64,000 nucleotides of DNA from Candidatus Mycobacterium wuenschmannii. Its GTDB lineage: Bacteria; Actinomycetota; Actinomycetes; Mycobacteriales; Mycobacteriaceae. How positions within the stretch are numbered: the first letter of the stretch is position 1; each line of letters begins with the position of its first letter. The position numbers and the translations under genes were made by a program. Positions 26,472 through 35,322 of this stretch are shown here, one piece after another. Under the pieces are notes generated by a model that saw nothing but the letters and a program-made list of their open reading frames with translations, was not told the DNA's origin and did no database searches. Where the stretch lies: the NCBI RefSeq assembly GCF_030252325.1, contig NZ_CP126981.1, positions 5,022,001-5,086,000 on the forward strand. The letters run 5' to 3'.

Positions 26472-26498
26472 CTGCTCAACGACCTCGCTGAGCGCCGC

Positions 26499-26515
26499 AG
26501 ATTAATTAATTCTGA
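26499..26515. promoter_or_regulatory. AT-rich imperfect palindrome before the NAD operon
   Basis: CAGATTAATTAATTCTG pairs at 6 of 8 positions around a central T and lies 29 bp before the start of the NAD-salvage operon. It stands out as AT-rich in a GC-rich setting. It could be the operator for the NrtR-like protein encoded as the third gene, or part of the promoter. Confidence 0.4.
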
Positions 26516-26543
26516 TTTGCGAAAAATCTGCTAGAGTCGGCGA

Positions 26544-27440
26544 ATGCTCGATCTCCGATACACGTTCCACGCGCTCGGACGTGACAATCAACTGCAGAGC
26601 CAGACGCTGGAAGTGTTCGCCTATCCGATGGGTGATCTGACCGTCCGGCAGACCCCAGAAGCGGATCTGGTGACCGGCACCGTCCAGGTGCTGCAGGTCA
26701 ACGGCACCGCCGTCGACTGGGCGCTGGTCCGCGAATGGGCCGCCGTGGCCGAGGATTTGTTCCCGCACCAGCGCCGAGCGCTCGCGTTGCCCTATCTGCC
26801 CAGTGCACGCGGCGACAAGGACATCCCGAACCCCGCCGTCGTCAACGCGACTTTCGCGGCCAGTTCCGGCATCACCGACATCATCGCCGTCGACCCGCAC
26901 AGCCCCGTCTGGCTGACCGCCCTAAAGGCCGCCAACCCGACGATCCGCGAGCACCTGCTGCCCATGCCGGACATCGTCGGGCGAGCAGTGCTGCCGGACG
27001 GACGACCCCTCGGCGTCATCAGCCCCGACAAGGGCGCGGTCCGGCGGGCCACTGACGTCGCCACCGCACTCAAGGTGCCGGTGTTCGTCGCGAGCAAGAA
27101 TCGTGATCCGCGAACCGGGCACCTGTCGAATTACTCCTTCGAGGCCGACCTGGCCGCCGGTCGCTACCTCGTTGTCGACGACATCTTCGACGGCGGTGGC
27201 ACTTTCGCTCTGTTGGCCGGCGCCGTGCCCGACGGGGTGGAACTCGACCTGTGGGTCACCCACGGCGGGTTCACCAAACCTGACCACTCGGCCGAAGCTC
27301 GCAAGCCCTACCGGCGTATCTACACGACCGACTCGCTCGGCTCCGCGGTCGCAGCGGGCTTGCGCGACAACCAGATTCAGGTGACACCGCTGCTGCCGTG
27401 GATCACCGAAGCCGTGCGCGAGATCGGGGAGGGACGATGA
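26544..27440 (+). CDS. PRPP-synthetase-like phosphoribosyltransferase-fold protein
   Basis: 298 aa. It has the two-domain layout of ribose-phosphate pyrophosphokinases, with the loop LVVDDIFDGGGTFALLAGAV (about 210-230) matching the ribose-5-phosphate/PRPP site and PYLPSARGDKD resembling the flexible catalytic region. The N-terminal metal-binding DPHS segment (AVDPHSPVWL) deviates from standard PrsA (DLHxxQ). It is therefore a paralogue, not the housekeeping enzyme. The stop overlaps the nicotinamide phosphoribosyltransferase start by 4 bp, so it probably supplies the pyrophosphorylated sugar for that enzyme. Whether the substrate is ribose-5-phosphate or ADP-ribose cannot be told from sequence alone. 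Confidence 0.82.
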   Translation: MLDLRYTFHALGRDNQLQSQTLEVFAYPMGDLTVRQTPEADLVTGTVQVLQVNGTAVDWALVREWAAVAEDLFPHQRRALALPYLPSARGDKDIPNPAVVNATFAASSGITDIIAVDPHSPVWLTALKAANPTIREHLLPMPDIVGRAVLPDGRPLGVISPDKGAVRRATDVATALKVPVFVASKNRDPRTGHLSNYSFEADLAAGRYLVVDDIFDGGGTFALLAGAVPDGVELDLWVTHGGFTKPDHSAEARKPYRRIYTTDSLGSAVAAGLRDNQIQVTPLLPWITEAVREIGEGR

Positions 27441-28936
27441 GCGTTCTCGAGACTTTGTTGGCGACCGACGCCTACAAACTGGATCACCGCAGGCAGTATC
27501 CGAATGGCACCGAGGTGGTGTTCTCCAACCTCACCGCGCGCGGCACCCGGATCCCGGACGTCGAGGTGACCGTGTTCTTCGGGCTGCAGGCGCTGCTCGC
27601 TCAGCTCACCGACCGGTGGGATGAGTTCTTCCGCCTCGACGCGGCGGCGCTGGACGCCGTGCTTGCGGAGTACGACCAGTTCGTCACCGCACTACTCGGC
27701 ACCAATGAGGTCGGCACCGACCACTTCCGGGTGCTCCACCAGATCGGGCACCTTCCGCTGCGCGTCAAGGCATTTCGTGAGGGCTCCCTGGTTCCACTGC
27801 GGGTGCCGTACTTCACCGTCGAGAACACCGACGCCCGGGTGTTCTGGCTGACCAACTATTTGGAGACCGAGTTGTCCGCGGAGTTGTGGCAGCCGATCAC
27901 CAGCGCGACCCTGGCGTGGCGCAACCGCGCGTTACTCGACGAGCGCGCGGCGGCATCCGGCGATCCCGCCATGGTCGACTATCAGGGCCACGACTTCAGT
28001 TGCCGTGGGATGGCGGGCATCCACGCGGCCGCGGCCAGCAGCGCCGGCCACCTGATCAGCTTCCGTGGCACCGACACGCTGTCGGCGGTCTTGTTCGTCG
28101 ACCGGTATTACCCGGGAGACAACGGAATTGTGGCGGGGTCCTGCCCGGCCACCGAACACAGCGTCATGTGCGCCGGTGGCCGCGACACGGAGTTCGAGAC
28201 ATTCGAACGACTGCTCGACCTCTACCCGAATGGGACGCTGTCCATCGTCTCCGACACCTACGACCTGTGGCAGGTCTGTACGGACTTCCTGCCCCGACTC
28301 AAGGATCGGATCCTGGCGCGGAACGGCAAGCTCGTGATCCGGCCCGACAGTGGGGATCCCGAGCGGATCCTGTGCGGTGATCCGAGTGCTCCGGAGGGTA
28401 GCCCGGCACGACGGGGTGTGGTGAACCTGCTCGCCCACGAGTTCGGCACTGTCGAGAACGTCAAAGGGTACCGCGATCTCGACCCGCATGTCGGCGCCAT
28501 CTACGGCGACTCGATCACTTACGAACGCGCCGATGCGATCACCGCGAACCTGATGCGGCAGGGATTCGCCTCTACCGCAGTCATTTTCGGCTACGGCAGC
28601 TACACCTACCAGTACCAGACCCGTGACACCTTCAAGATGGCGATGAAGGCAACCTGGGTCCAGATAGACGGTGTCGGCTCTGACATCCAGAAAGACCCGG
28701 TCACCGACGACGGCACGAAGAAGTCCGCCACCGGCCGGCTGGCCGTGCGACGCAACGTGGCCGGCCGCCCGTACCTGATCGAACACGCGGACGCCGAGCA
28801 GGAGGCCGACCAGGAGCTCCAGCTGGTCTACGAGAACGGAAAGCTGTTGCGGCAGCAGTCCTTCGCCGATGTCCGGGAAACACTTCGGCACGAGACCGAG
28901 TTGTATCTGCGTCGCGACCATGCCGCGAAAGCGTAA
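27437..28936 (+). CDS. Nicotinamide phosphoribosyltransferase (NadV/NAMPT-type)
   Basis: 499 aa from ATG 27437 with GGGAGGG before it; the longer upstream frame is discarded. It matches eukaryotic/phage NAMPT: ATDAYKLDHRRQYP at the N-terminus, DYQGHDFSCRGMAGI with the catalytic region, SFRGTDTLSAV, and KLVIRPDSGDPERIL near residue 300. It joins nicotinamide to PRPP to make NMN, or to an ADP-ribose analogue in recently described phage pathways. It sits between a PRPP-synthetase-like gene and an NrtR-like regulator in one overlapping operon. Mycobacteria normally salvage through deamidation (PncA/PncB), so this is an additional route. Confidence 0.92.
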   Translation: MSVLETLLATDAYKLDHRRQYPNGTEVVFSNLTARGTRIPDVEVTVFFGLQALLAQLTDRWDEFFRLDAAALDAVLAEYDQFVTALLGTNEVGTDHFRVLHQIGHLPLRVKAFREGSLVPLRVPYFTVENTDARVFWLTNYLETELSAELWQPITSATLAWRNRALLDERAAASGDPAMVDYQGHDFSCRGMAGIHAAAASSAGHLISFRGTDTLSAVLFVDRYYPGDNGIVAGSCPATEHSVMCAGGRDTEFETFERLLDLYPNGTLSIVSDTYDLWQVCTDFLPRLKDRILARNGKLVIRPDSGDPERILCGDPSAPEGSPARRGVVNLLAHEFGTVENVKGYRDLDPHVGAIYGDSITYERADAITANLMRQGFASTAVIFGYGSYTYQYQTRDTFKMAMKATWVQIDGVGSDIQKDPVTDDGTKKSATGRLAVRRNVAGRPYLIEHADAEQEADQELQLVYENGKLLRQQSFADVRETLRHETELYLRRDHAAKA

Positions 28937-29610
28937 TGACGATGTCGCTGCGCGAAACCAATCTCGCCTACCGGGACGGTGAACATCCCGTCCACGGAAC
29001 ATGGCTGTCGGTGGACGTGGTGGCGTTGACCGAGGACGCTGACGCGGTGCGCGTCGCGCTCATTACCCGTAACAGCCGGCCGCACCAAGGCGCGACCACG
29101 CTGCCGGGCGGGCTGCTGGCGGCGTGGGACCAGGAGACGGTTGAGCAGGCCGCCCACCGCATCGTCCGGGAGAAGGCCGGTGTCGAGATCGCCGGTGGCG
29201 TAGCCATTCTCGACGTCGTCAGCGATCCAGGTCGCGACGAACGAGGGCACACGGTGTCGATCGTCGTCGGTGCCCGGGTTCCCGCCGACACCCCCGGCGC
29301 CGTGCTGGTCGAGGATCTTCCCGATGACATGCCGTTCGGACACTCGGCGATGGTCCGCGCAGCGTTGGCCAAGATCGGCACCGGGTTGTTCTCCGACCCG
29401 GCGCTGACCTACGCGCTGGTGGGCGACACCACCACGATGGGTGAGGTGATGGCGCTGGCTCGTGCGTGCGATCCGACTTCCAGTGGCAGCACCATCGGCT
29501 CGCGGCTTCGCCGGTGCGGCATGTACGAGGCGGCCGCCGACCGCAGCCGTAAGCGCGAAACCGGAGCCGGTCGGCCGGCGCTGGTGTTCACCAGGGTCGT
29601 CGAAGCCTGA
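28936..29610 (+). CDS. NrtR-like Nudix-related transcriptional regulator
   Basis: 224 aa. An N-terminal Nudix-like domain (about 20-140) contains GGLLAAWDQETVEQAAHRIVREKAGV. The catalytic REUxEExGU motif is degraded, with IVREKAG replacing the REVQEETG form. The C-terminal region (SGSTIGSRLRRCGMYE...GRPALVFTRV) is like the NrtR winged helix. Such proteins bind ADP-ribose and repress NAD genes. The TAATG junction with the preceding stop shows translational coupling, so it would autoregulate the operon. A residual hydrolase is the alternative. Confidence 0.8.
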   Translation: MTMSLRETNLAYRDGEHPVHGTWLSVDVVALTEDADAVRVALITRNSRPHQGATTLPGGLLAAWDQETVEQAAHRIVREKAGVEIAGGVAILDVVSDPGRDERGHTVSIVVGARVPADTPGAVLVEDLPDDMPFGHSAMVRAALAKIGTGLFSDPALTYALVGDTTTMGEVMALARACDPTSSGSTIGSRLRRCGMYEAAADRSRKRETGAGRPALVFTRVVEA

Positions 29611-29684
29611 GTCGGCGCAAAAGCCCTCCAACTCGTTGGTCCTGAAGGTGATACTGGAACATTCCCGGCTGGTTGGAGTGACAC

Positions 29685-30923
29685 ATGACGACACACGAAC
29701 TGCTGCACGGGTTCGATTTCACCGACCCCGACGTGTACGCCAGTCGGCTGCCGACCGAGGAACTGCGGGTGCTGCGGAACTCCGCGCCCGTCTGGTGGAA
29801 TGAGCAGCTCCCGGGTGTTGGCGGCTTCACCGACGGCGGGTACTGGGTGGTGAGTCGACACCGCGATATTCGGGAGGTCTCTCGGCACAGCGACGTGTAT
29901 TCCAGCGCCGAGAATTGCATTGTGCCGCGGTACGTCGATGAAGATGCGGCCCACGGACAGATCGAGGCCGGCCGGTTCTCGATGATCAACATGGACGCCC
30001 CGCAGCACACCCGGATGCGCAAGATCGTGGCGCGCGGGTTCACCCCACGCGCGGTCGACCTACTGCGCGCCGACTTGACGGAACGGGCTCGCCGGATCGT
30101 GACGGAGGCGGCAACGGCCGGTTCCGGAGACTTCGTTGCGCAGGTTGCCAGCGAGCTGCCGCTGCAAGCGATCGCCGGACTCATCGGGGTTCCGTTCGAG
30201 GACCGATCGAAGCTGTTTCACTGGACCAACAACATGGTCGGCGACGAGGACCCCGAGTTCGCCGGAGCACCGGCCCTGGAGTCGGCAGCGGAGCTGATGT
30301 TCTACGGCATGCAGCTTGCGGCCCATAAGGCGGACCATCCCGGCGACGACATCGTCACGCGGCTGATCACCGCCGACGTCGACGGCCACAAGCTCTCCGA
30401 TGAAGAGTTCGGACTGTTCATGGTGACTCTGACGGTCGCGGGCAACGAGACGACTCGCAACTCGATCACCCAGGGGATGATGGCGTTCGCCGACAATCCC
30501 GATCAGTGGGAGATCTTCAAAGCGCACCGCCCGGCGACCACCGCGGACGAGATCATCCGATGGGCAACGCCGATCACGGCGTTCCAGCGCACCGCGTCGC
30601 GTGACGTGGACCTTGCCGGCGTACCGATCAAGCGTGGCCAGCGCCTGGCGTTGTTCTACCGTTCGGCCAATTTCGACGAAGAAGTATTCGACGACCCGTT
30701 CTCGTTCAACATATTGCGGGATCCCAACCCGCACTTGAGCTTCGGGGGCACCGGCGCCCATTACTGCATGGGCGCCAACTTGGCCAGGCTGACCATCGGG
30801 GTGATGTTCGACGCGCTCGCCGACTTGGTTCCCGACCTCACCGCGGTCGGCTCGCCGGACCGGTTGCGGTCGGGCTGGCTGAACGGGATCAAGCACTGGC
30901 AGGTGGACTACGGGCGCAACTAG
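29685..30923 (+). CDS. Cytochrome P450, CYP125-like
   Basis: 412 aa. The haem loop FGGTGAHYCMGANLAR has the ligand C361. The I-helix motif TVAGNETTRNSITQGMM is at about 248-264 and the ExxR helix is EIIRWATPITAFQR. The C-terminal phrase RLRSGWLNGIKHWQVDYG is nearly that of mycobacterial CYP125, the steroid C26/27 monooxygenase, so it is a member or close paralogue of that family acting on a sterol or branched lipid side chain. It precedes a convergent protease gene. It needs ferredoxin/reductase partners not present here. Confidence 0.9.
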   Translation: MTTHELLHGFDFTDPDVYASRLPTEELRVLRNSAPVWWNEQLPGVGGFTDGGYWVVSRHRDIREVSRHSDVYSSAENCIVPRYVDEDAAHGQIEAGRFSMINMDAPQHTRMRKIVARGFTPRAVDLLRADLTERARRIVTEAATAGSGDFVAQVASELPLQAIAGLIGVPFEDRSKLFHWTNNMVGDEDPEFAGAPALESAAELMFYGMQLAAHKADHPGDDIVTRLITADVDGHKLSDEEFGLFMVTLTVAGNETTRNSITQGMMAFADNPDQWEIFKAHRPATTADEIIRWATPITAFQRTASRDVDLAGVPIKRGQRLALFYRSANFDEEVFDDPFSFNILRDPNPHLSFGGTGAHYCMGANLARLTIGVMFDALADLVPDLTAVGSPDRLRSGWLNGIKHWQVDYGRN

Positions 30924-30929
30924 GCGGGC

Positions 30930-31655
30930 TCAGGCGTCAAGGCGCAGGTGCCAGCGGGTCAGCCACGGACCGATCAGCTGTGCGACCGTCCCGCCGTCGT
31001 CGCCGTCGCGAATCGTGATGCCGACCGGGGTGGCGGTGCCGTCGGCGTTGCGGACGTAGACCGGCCCGCCCGAGTCGCCCTCGGTCACATGCGCGTCGAA
31101 CCGGACTGTGGTGGGCCGTAGTTCGACGATCGGCCCGCATTCCGGACCGCCGCGTCGTGGTCCACTGATCAGGCCGAAATGGCACAGCTGCTGCCCCTTG
31201 ACCAGTCGCGTCTCCTCGACGGGTCGGACAATCGGGCGAACTCCGATGATCCGGGCGTCGGTCGGCACCGGGGGCCCGGGTGTCGCATTGCCGATGCCGA
31301 GCACGGCGATGTCCTCGTCCTCGCCGTGCTCGCCGCCAAGGGCCTTATGGGTGAACGCCCCCACAATCTGAAATCCCTTGGCCTGGTTGAAGAACGTGAC
31401 ATCGCCGCCGTCGTCGCAGTGGCCCGCGGTGAGGAGGCCGGGCTGCCCGTTGCCGTCATGGATGAGCCACCCGGCCGTGCAGGTGTCGACGGGTTGGTTG
31501 TCGGCGTCGTAGATGCCGATGCCGACGCCGGGGGAGAGTGCGGGGGACGGGTGGTGGCTCAGGTCGAAGTCAGGTGGTGGCTCGGCGATCGCGGGCGAGG
31601 CAAAGTCGATGCTGCACAACAGGATTGCCGCGGTCGCGAGGGCGGCTCGTCTCAA
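30930..31655 (-). CDS. Secreted trypsin-like serine protease
   Basis: 241 aa from TTG 31655, chosen because it overlaps the upstream SDR stop (TTGA) and starts a good signal peptide (MRRAALATAAILLCSIDFASPAIA). The catalytic triad is visible: H79 in TAGHC, D115 in DIAVLG and S195 in GDSGGP. Two cysteine pairs (C59/C80, C158/C173) are likely disulphides. It is an exported chymotrypsin-fold protease of the mycobacterial type, lacking a C-terminal PDZ. It is translationally coupled to an SDR, which is unusual functionally. The frame is open far upstream, but those residues are not protein-like. Confidence 0.85.
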   Translation of the reverse strand: MRRAALATAAILLCSIDFASPAIAEPPPDFDLSHHPSPALSPGVGIGIYDADNQPVDTCTAGWLIHDGNGQPGLLTAGHCDDGGDVTFFNQAKGFQIVGAFTHKALGGEHGEDEDIAVLGIGNATPGPPVPTDARIIGVRPIVRPVEETRLVKGQQLCHFGLISGPRRGGPECGPIVELRPTTVRFDAHVTEGDSGGPVYVRNADGTATPVGITIRDGDDGGTVAQLIGPWLTRWHLRLDA

Positions 31656-32398
31656 CGCTCGAGGTCTTTCCGGGGGGTGTCCGCGGTGACGCCGCCGTCG
31701 ACGACGAATTCCGCGCCCGTCGAGTACGACGACTCGTCGCTGGCCAGGAAGAGGACGAAGTTGGACACCTCGATCGGCTCGGCGGGACGGCCGAGCGCCG
31801 ACTTCACGATGTCGTCGGGAAAATGCGCCGTCATCGGTGTGCGCACCAGCCCGGGATGAATCGAGTTGACCCGGATGTTGTAGCGCCCCAGCTCGAGTGC
31901 AGTGGATTTGGTCAGCCCGCGAACCGCCCATTTGGAGGCGACGTAGGCGTGCGCGAACGGCGCCCCGCGCAACCCCTCGATCGAGGAGATGTTGATGATC
32001 GAGCCTCCGGCGGCGTCGATCATCGCGTCGACCACGGCCTGGGTGCCCAGAAACGTGCCGGTCAGGTTGACGTCCAGGGTATGGCGCCAGCGCTCGAGTT
32101 CGAACTTGCGCAACGTCTTTCGGCCCGACACACCGGCATTGTTCACCAGGACATTGAGCCGACCGAACCTACTCACGGTCTCGCCGACCGCGGCCGTCCA
32201 CTGGTCCGGCTGAGTGACATCGAGATGCACGTAATGCGCGCAGTCGCCGAGTTCGGCTGCGACGGAACGACCTTCGTCGTCGAGTACGTCGCCGATGACG
32301 ACCTTGGCGCCCTCGCTCAGCAGCAGCCGGGCGTGTTCGGCGCCCATCCCACGGGCGCCGCCGGTGATCAGCGCGACTTTGCTGTCAACCCGTCCCAC
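31652..32398 (-). CDS. SDR oxidoreductase, hydroxysteroid-dehydrogenase-like
   Basis: 248 aa. The Rossmann motif is TGGARGMG (12-19), with NNAG at 86-89 and the catalytic set S139, Y152, K156 in the YVASK motif. It closely follows the mycobacterial 3(20)-alpha/beta-hydroxysteroid dehydrogenase pattern (VVIGDVLDDEGRSVAAELGDCAHYVHLDVTQPDQWTAAV, SSYSTGAEFVVDGG). NAD(H)-dependent oxidation or reduction of a ring or side-chain alcohol is expected. It lies between two P450 genes, consistent with steroid- or terpenoid-like metabolism, and overlaps the downstream protease. Confidence 0.9.
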   Translation of the reverse strand: MGRVDSKVALITGGARGMGAEHARLLLSEGAKVVIGDVLDDEGRSVAAELGDCAHYVHLDVTQPDQWTAAVGETVSRFGRLNVLVNNAGVSGRKTLRKFELERWRHTLDVNLTGTFLGTQAVVDAMIDAAGGSIINISSIEGLRGAPFAHAYVASKWAVRGLTKSTALELGRYNIRVNSIHPGLVRTPMTAHFPDDIVKSALGRPAEPIEVSNFVLFLASDESSYSTGAEFVVDGGVTADTPRKDLER

Positions 32399-32416
32399 TG
32401 GAGTACGCCTGGCGGA

Positions 32417-32668
32417 TCAGCCGCCGTAGGTCGGTCCCTGGACGCCGTTGGTCCATGTCGTCGACTTGTTGCCGACTGTGCAGGTTTCCTGCAACTGCGC
32501 GTCCTGCCCGAAATGCGCGCTCACCTGGCTCTGGGTGTACTGCCCGCCCTCCGCCTTGCACTTGTCCTCGACGTCAGTCGCGTGAGCCAACGGGGCGGCC
32601 AGGATCATCGCCGCCGCCGAGATGCCGAAAGCGGCTGCGGGGAAGGCGCGAAAAACCGGTCGTTTCAT
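32417..32668 (-). CDS. Small secreted protein
   Basis: 83 aa. The signal peptide (AFPAAAFGISAAAMILAAPLAHA) is followed by a mature domain of about 52 aa (TDVEDKCKAEGGQYTQSQVSAHFGQ...GNKSTTWTNGVQGPTYGG) with two cysteines. It is a typical small mycobacterial exported protein of unknown function, located 18 bp upstream of the SDR in the same direction. Confidence 0.75.
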   Translation of the reverse strand: MKRPVFRAFPAAAFGISAAAMILAAPLAHATDVEDKCKAEGGQYTQSQVSAHFGQDAQLQETCTVGNKSTTWTNGVQGPTYGG

Positions 32669-32738
32669 GTTTCTCCATTGCTCTGCGTTACTGACTCGGC
32701 CAGCTTACCGGCTCGCCACGGGGCCGATCGGGAGTCGA

Positions 32739-33455
32739 TCAGGCCGGCGGCGTCGGGGTCATCGACCCGATGGAGTAGGTCTCGTGGCCGGTCGGGTAGC
32801 CGCCGCCGTCAGTGGCGATGTGGACGTGGTCGTAATGGTTGGCGGTCTCGTTGCCGAGATTCGCGGTCCAGCTGGGCTTGCCCAGGCCGGGGTAGATCTT
32901 CTGCCGCCAGATCACGTGGTCGATGCCCCAGCGCTTGGCGTTGGCCAGCGCATACCCGGCGATCTGGTCGCCGAGTTCGATGCCCTCGGGGGAGTTGTGG
33001 TTCGGGATCATCACGTCGATCGCCAGCCCGTTGGGGTGCCACCGCAGCGCGTCCTGCCGGAATCCGCCGATGGTGCTGATCTGCGGAAACAGCAGGCTGA
33101 TGGCGCGCGCGGCCCAGATGGTCTTGACCTGCAAGCCGCTCTCGGGCGCGACGCCGACGGGTAGGGCGAACGTGAAATTCTGCGCGGAGGTGGGTGCGTC
33201 GGCGGTCAGGGCCTTCAGTTCCTCCGGGCTGGCCATCCGAAGTGGCGCCGGTGCGGGTGCGGGTGCCGGCTGAGCCGGCGGGGGCGCGGGTTGCTCGTGG
33301 GCCACCGGGCTGGCGCTGGGTGCGGACGCCGTCGGCTTCGCGCTACAGCACGGCGACTCGGTGCTCTGGGCGTAGATCATGCCGGCGGACACCGCGAGGG
33401 TCGCGCCGAAAGCCAACCACCGACCCCGCCCGTTGGATGACCGCTTCGTGCTCAT
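32739..33455 (-). CDS. Exported M15/VanY-like zinc peptidase domain protein
   Basis: 238 aa from ATG 33455 (MSTKRSSNGRGRWL); a GTG at 33464 is possible. An N-terminal signal-anchor (about 13-29) and a proline/alanine-rich linker (about 40-75) precede a C-terminal domain with HPNGLAIDV (H140, D147) and YDHVHIA (H210, H212). These match the HxxGxAxD and HxH zinc motifs of M15 D-Ala-D-Ala or L-Ala-D-Glu peptidases. It is probably a peptidoglycan-directed hydrolase outside the membrane. The family call rests on the metal motif. Confidence 0.7.
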   Translation of the reverse strand: MSTKRSSNGRGRWLAFGATLAVSAGMIYAQSTESPCCSAKPTASAPSASPVAHEQPAPPPAQPAPAPAPAPLRMASPEELKALTADAPTSAQNFTFALPVGVAPESGLQVKTIWAARAISLLFPQISTIGGFRQDALRWHPNGLAIDVMIPNHNSPEGIELGDQIAGYALANAKRWGIDHVIWRQKIYPGLGKPSWTANLGNETANHYDHVHIATDGGGYPTGHETYSIGSMTPTPPA

Positions 33456-33519
33456 CCGCAGCACTTTAATGCCTGGTCAGGCGTTGGGAGGCAACTTCGC
33501 GCAGGTCGTGTCGCGGCGC

Positions 33520-33915
33520 TCAGTTCACCAGGAGCACCGGCGAGAACGCGGCGGAGTTTCCCGTGTTGTTGCACGTCACGTTGACGCTGTAACGACCGCC
33601 GATGGCCTGGAAAATGATCGTGATCGGCGCCGACGGGTGCGGGCCGGTGACACCAATGTCCGCGTCGTAGGGAAACGCGACCGTGCCCATCACGCCCTGC
33701 GAGTGATAGTGGCAGAACTCGAACGACCCTTCCGGGTTGTGCGTGTCAACGACAGTCGCATAGGTCGTCAGCCCACCACCGCTGTAGATGACCTGCATGC
33801 TGTTGTCGGAGTTGGTGAAGTACGTCGGGTCAGTGCCGGCATGCGCCGTCGCGGGGCTGGCGGCCAGCGTCAGAGCCGCCGCCGCAGACGCACACAACGT
33901 CCGGGTCGTGTTCAT
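33520..33915 (-). CDS. Secreted hypothetical protein
   Basis: 131 aa from ATG 33915 (MNTTRTLCASAAAALTLA); the frame is open to 33939. A signal peptide with AHAG cleavage is followed by a beta-rich mature domain (GTDPTYFTNSDNSMQVIYSGGGLTTYATVVDTHN...SVNVTCNNTGNSAAFSPVLLVN) with two cysteines. It resembles small exported mycobacterial proteins of unknown role. It is divergent from the P450 gene, and the intergenic operator at 34082 could affect both. Confidence 0.7.
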   Translation of the reverse strand: MNTTRTLCASAAAALTLAASPATAHAGTDPTYFTNSDNSMQVIYSGGGLTTYATVVDTHNPEGSFEFCHYHSQGVMGTVAFPYDADIGVTGPHPSAPITIIFQAIGGRYSVNVTCNNTGNSAAFSPVLLVN

Positions 33916-34081
33916 GGTGTGTCCCCACTTTCGCCGCACGGTCGCTTCTTTACACAGTACTTAGGCCGGCACATCGACCGGCGATTTTGGCACGCATACC
34001 CAGTTGCGGTGCATCTATTCGCGACTGCCGCGGGCCTTGACGGGCTCCGCACGGGGCTGCTAGACATGGCGTGCGCCCAAA

Positions 34082-34099
34082 ATTGGGCGATCGCCCAAT
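34082..34099. promoter_or_regulatory. Perfect 18-bp palindrome, candidate regulon operator (site 1)
   Basis: ATTGGGCGATCGCCCAAT is its own reverse complement. It lies 20 bp before the ATG of the second P450 and directly after another GCGCCCA half-site. Variants of the same core occur before the crotonase operon, between the LLM and SDR genes and before the acyl-CoA dehydrogenase, so it is probably the binding site of a TetR-type regulator, with the local TetR at 35319-35921 the first candidate. Confidence 0.7.
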
Positions 34100-34119
34100 A
34101 AGTGCCGCTGGAGGGTTCC

Positions 34120-35322
34120 ATGACTGCCGCACCCGAGACGGACGTCTATTACGACCCGTACGACACCGCGATCAACAACGACCCGTATCCGACGTATGCG
34201 CGACTGCGCGACGAAGCGCCGCTGTACTACAACGAGCAGTACGACTTCTGGGCGATCTCACGGCATTCCGACGTCGAGAGGGGTCTGTCGAACTGGGAGG
34301 TCTTCTCCAACCGTCGCAGCGACATCCTCGAGTTGGTGAAGTCCGAGTTCGACATGCCCCGCGGCGTGATGATGTTCCAGGATCCACCGGAGCACACGAT
34401 GCTGCGCGGGCTGATGTCGCGGGTGTTCACCCCGCGCCGGATGGCCGAGATCGAAGACCAGATCCGGCAGTACTGCGTCAAGTGTCTGGACCCGCTGGTG
34501 GGGTCGGACGGCTTCGACATCATCGCCGAGTTGGCCTCGATGATGCCGATGCGGGTGATCGGTATGCTGCTGGGAATCCCTGAGTCCGAACAGATCTCGG
34601 TTCGCGATGCCAACGATGCCAACCTGCGCACCAAGCCCGGCGCACCGCTGAGGGTCGCCAACGCCGACTCGATCGCCGACGGCCGGATCTACGCCGATTA
34701 CGTCGAGTGGCGGTCCAAGAACCCGTCCGACGACCTGATGACCAACCTGCTCAACGTCGAGTTCGACGACGAGAACGGGGTGCGCCGCAAGCTGACCCGC
34801 AAAGAGGTGCTGCACTACACCCAGGTGGTCGCGGGCGCCGGCAACGAGACCACGGGCCGGCTGATCGGCTGGCTGGCCAAGGTGCTCGCCGAGCACCCCG
34901 AACAGCGCCGCGACATCGACCGCGATCGGTCGCTACTGAACCGGACCGTCGACGAGACGCTGCGCTTCGAGCCCACCGGCCCACACGTAGCCCGTTGGAT
35001 GGCAAAGGATTTCGAGATCTACGGCACTACCATTCCAGCTGGCAGCGCGATGCTCCTGCTGTTCGGTGCCGCGAACCGCGACCCCCGCCGCTACACCGAC
35101 CCGGACCGCTTCAACATCCACCGGGACAACATCTCGCACATCACGTTCGGCAAGGGCGTGCACTACTGCCTGGGCGCGAACCTCGCCCGGTTGGAGGGCC
35201 GCGTCGCGCTCGACGAGATGCTCAACCGCTGGCCGGAGTGGGACATCGACTACGAGACGGCACAACTCGCATCGACATCCACCGTGCGTGGCTGGGAGAA
35301 GCTGCGGATCGTCCTGCCCTAG
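34120..35322 (+). CDS. Cytochrome P450
   Basis: 400 aa from ATG 34120, with GGAGGG upstream. The haem loop FGKGVHYCLGANLARLEG has ligand C350. The I-helix is VVAGAGNETTGRLIGW, the ExxR helix ETLRFEPTGPHVAR, and the K-helix/meander AANRDPRRY is typical. The N-terminus YYDPYDTAINNDPYPTYARLRDEAPLYYN is characteristic of actinobacterial catabolic P450s; the subfamily is not identified. It ends with a 4-bp convergent overlap with the TetR gene. The strong palindrome just upstream implies it is a regulon member. Confidence 0.92.
   Translation: MTAAPETDVYYDPYDTAINNDPYPTYARLRDEAPLYYNEQYDFWAISRHSDVERGLSNWEVFSNRRSDILELVKSEFDMPRGVMMFQDPPEHTMLRGLMSRVFTPRRMAEIEDQIRQYCVKCLDPLVGSDGFDIIAELASMMPMRVIGMLLGIPESEQISVRDANDANLRTKPGAPLRVANADSIADGRIYADYVEWRSKNPSDDLMTNLLNVEFDDENGVRRKLTRKEVLHYTQVVAGAGNETTGRLIGWLAKVLAEHPEQRRDIDRDRSLLNRTVDETLRFEPTGPHVARWMAKDFEIYGTTIPAGSAMLLLFGAANRDPRRYTDPDRFNIHRDNISHITFGKGVHYCLGANLARLEGRVALDEMLNRWPEWDIDYETAQLASTSTVRGWEKLRIVLP

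Noticed and set aside
34082..34099. KstR or KstR2 cholesterol-regulon operator
   Set aside because: The GGGCGATCGCCC core does not match the AACnnGTT or CAAGnnCTTG patterns known for those regulators.
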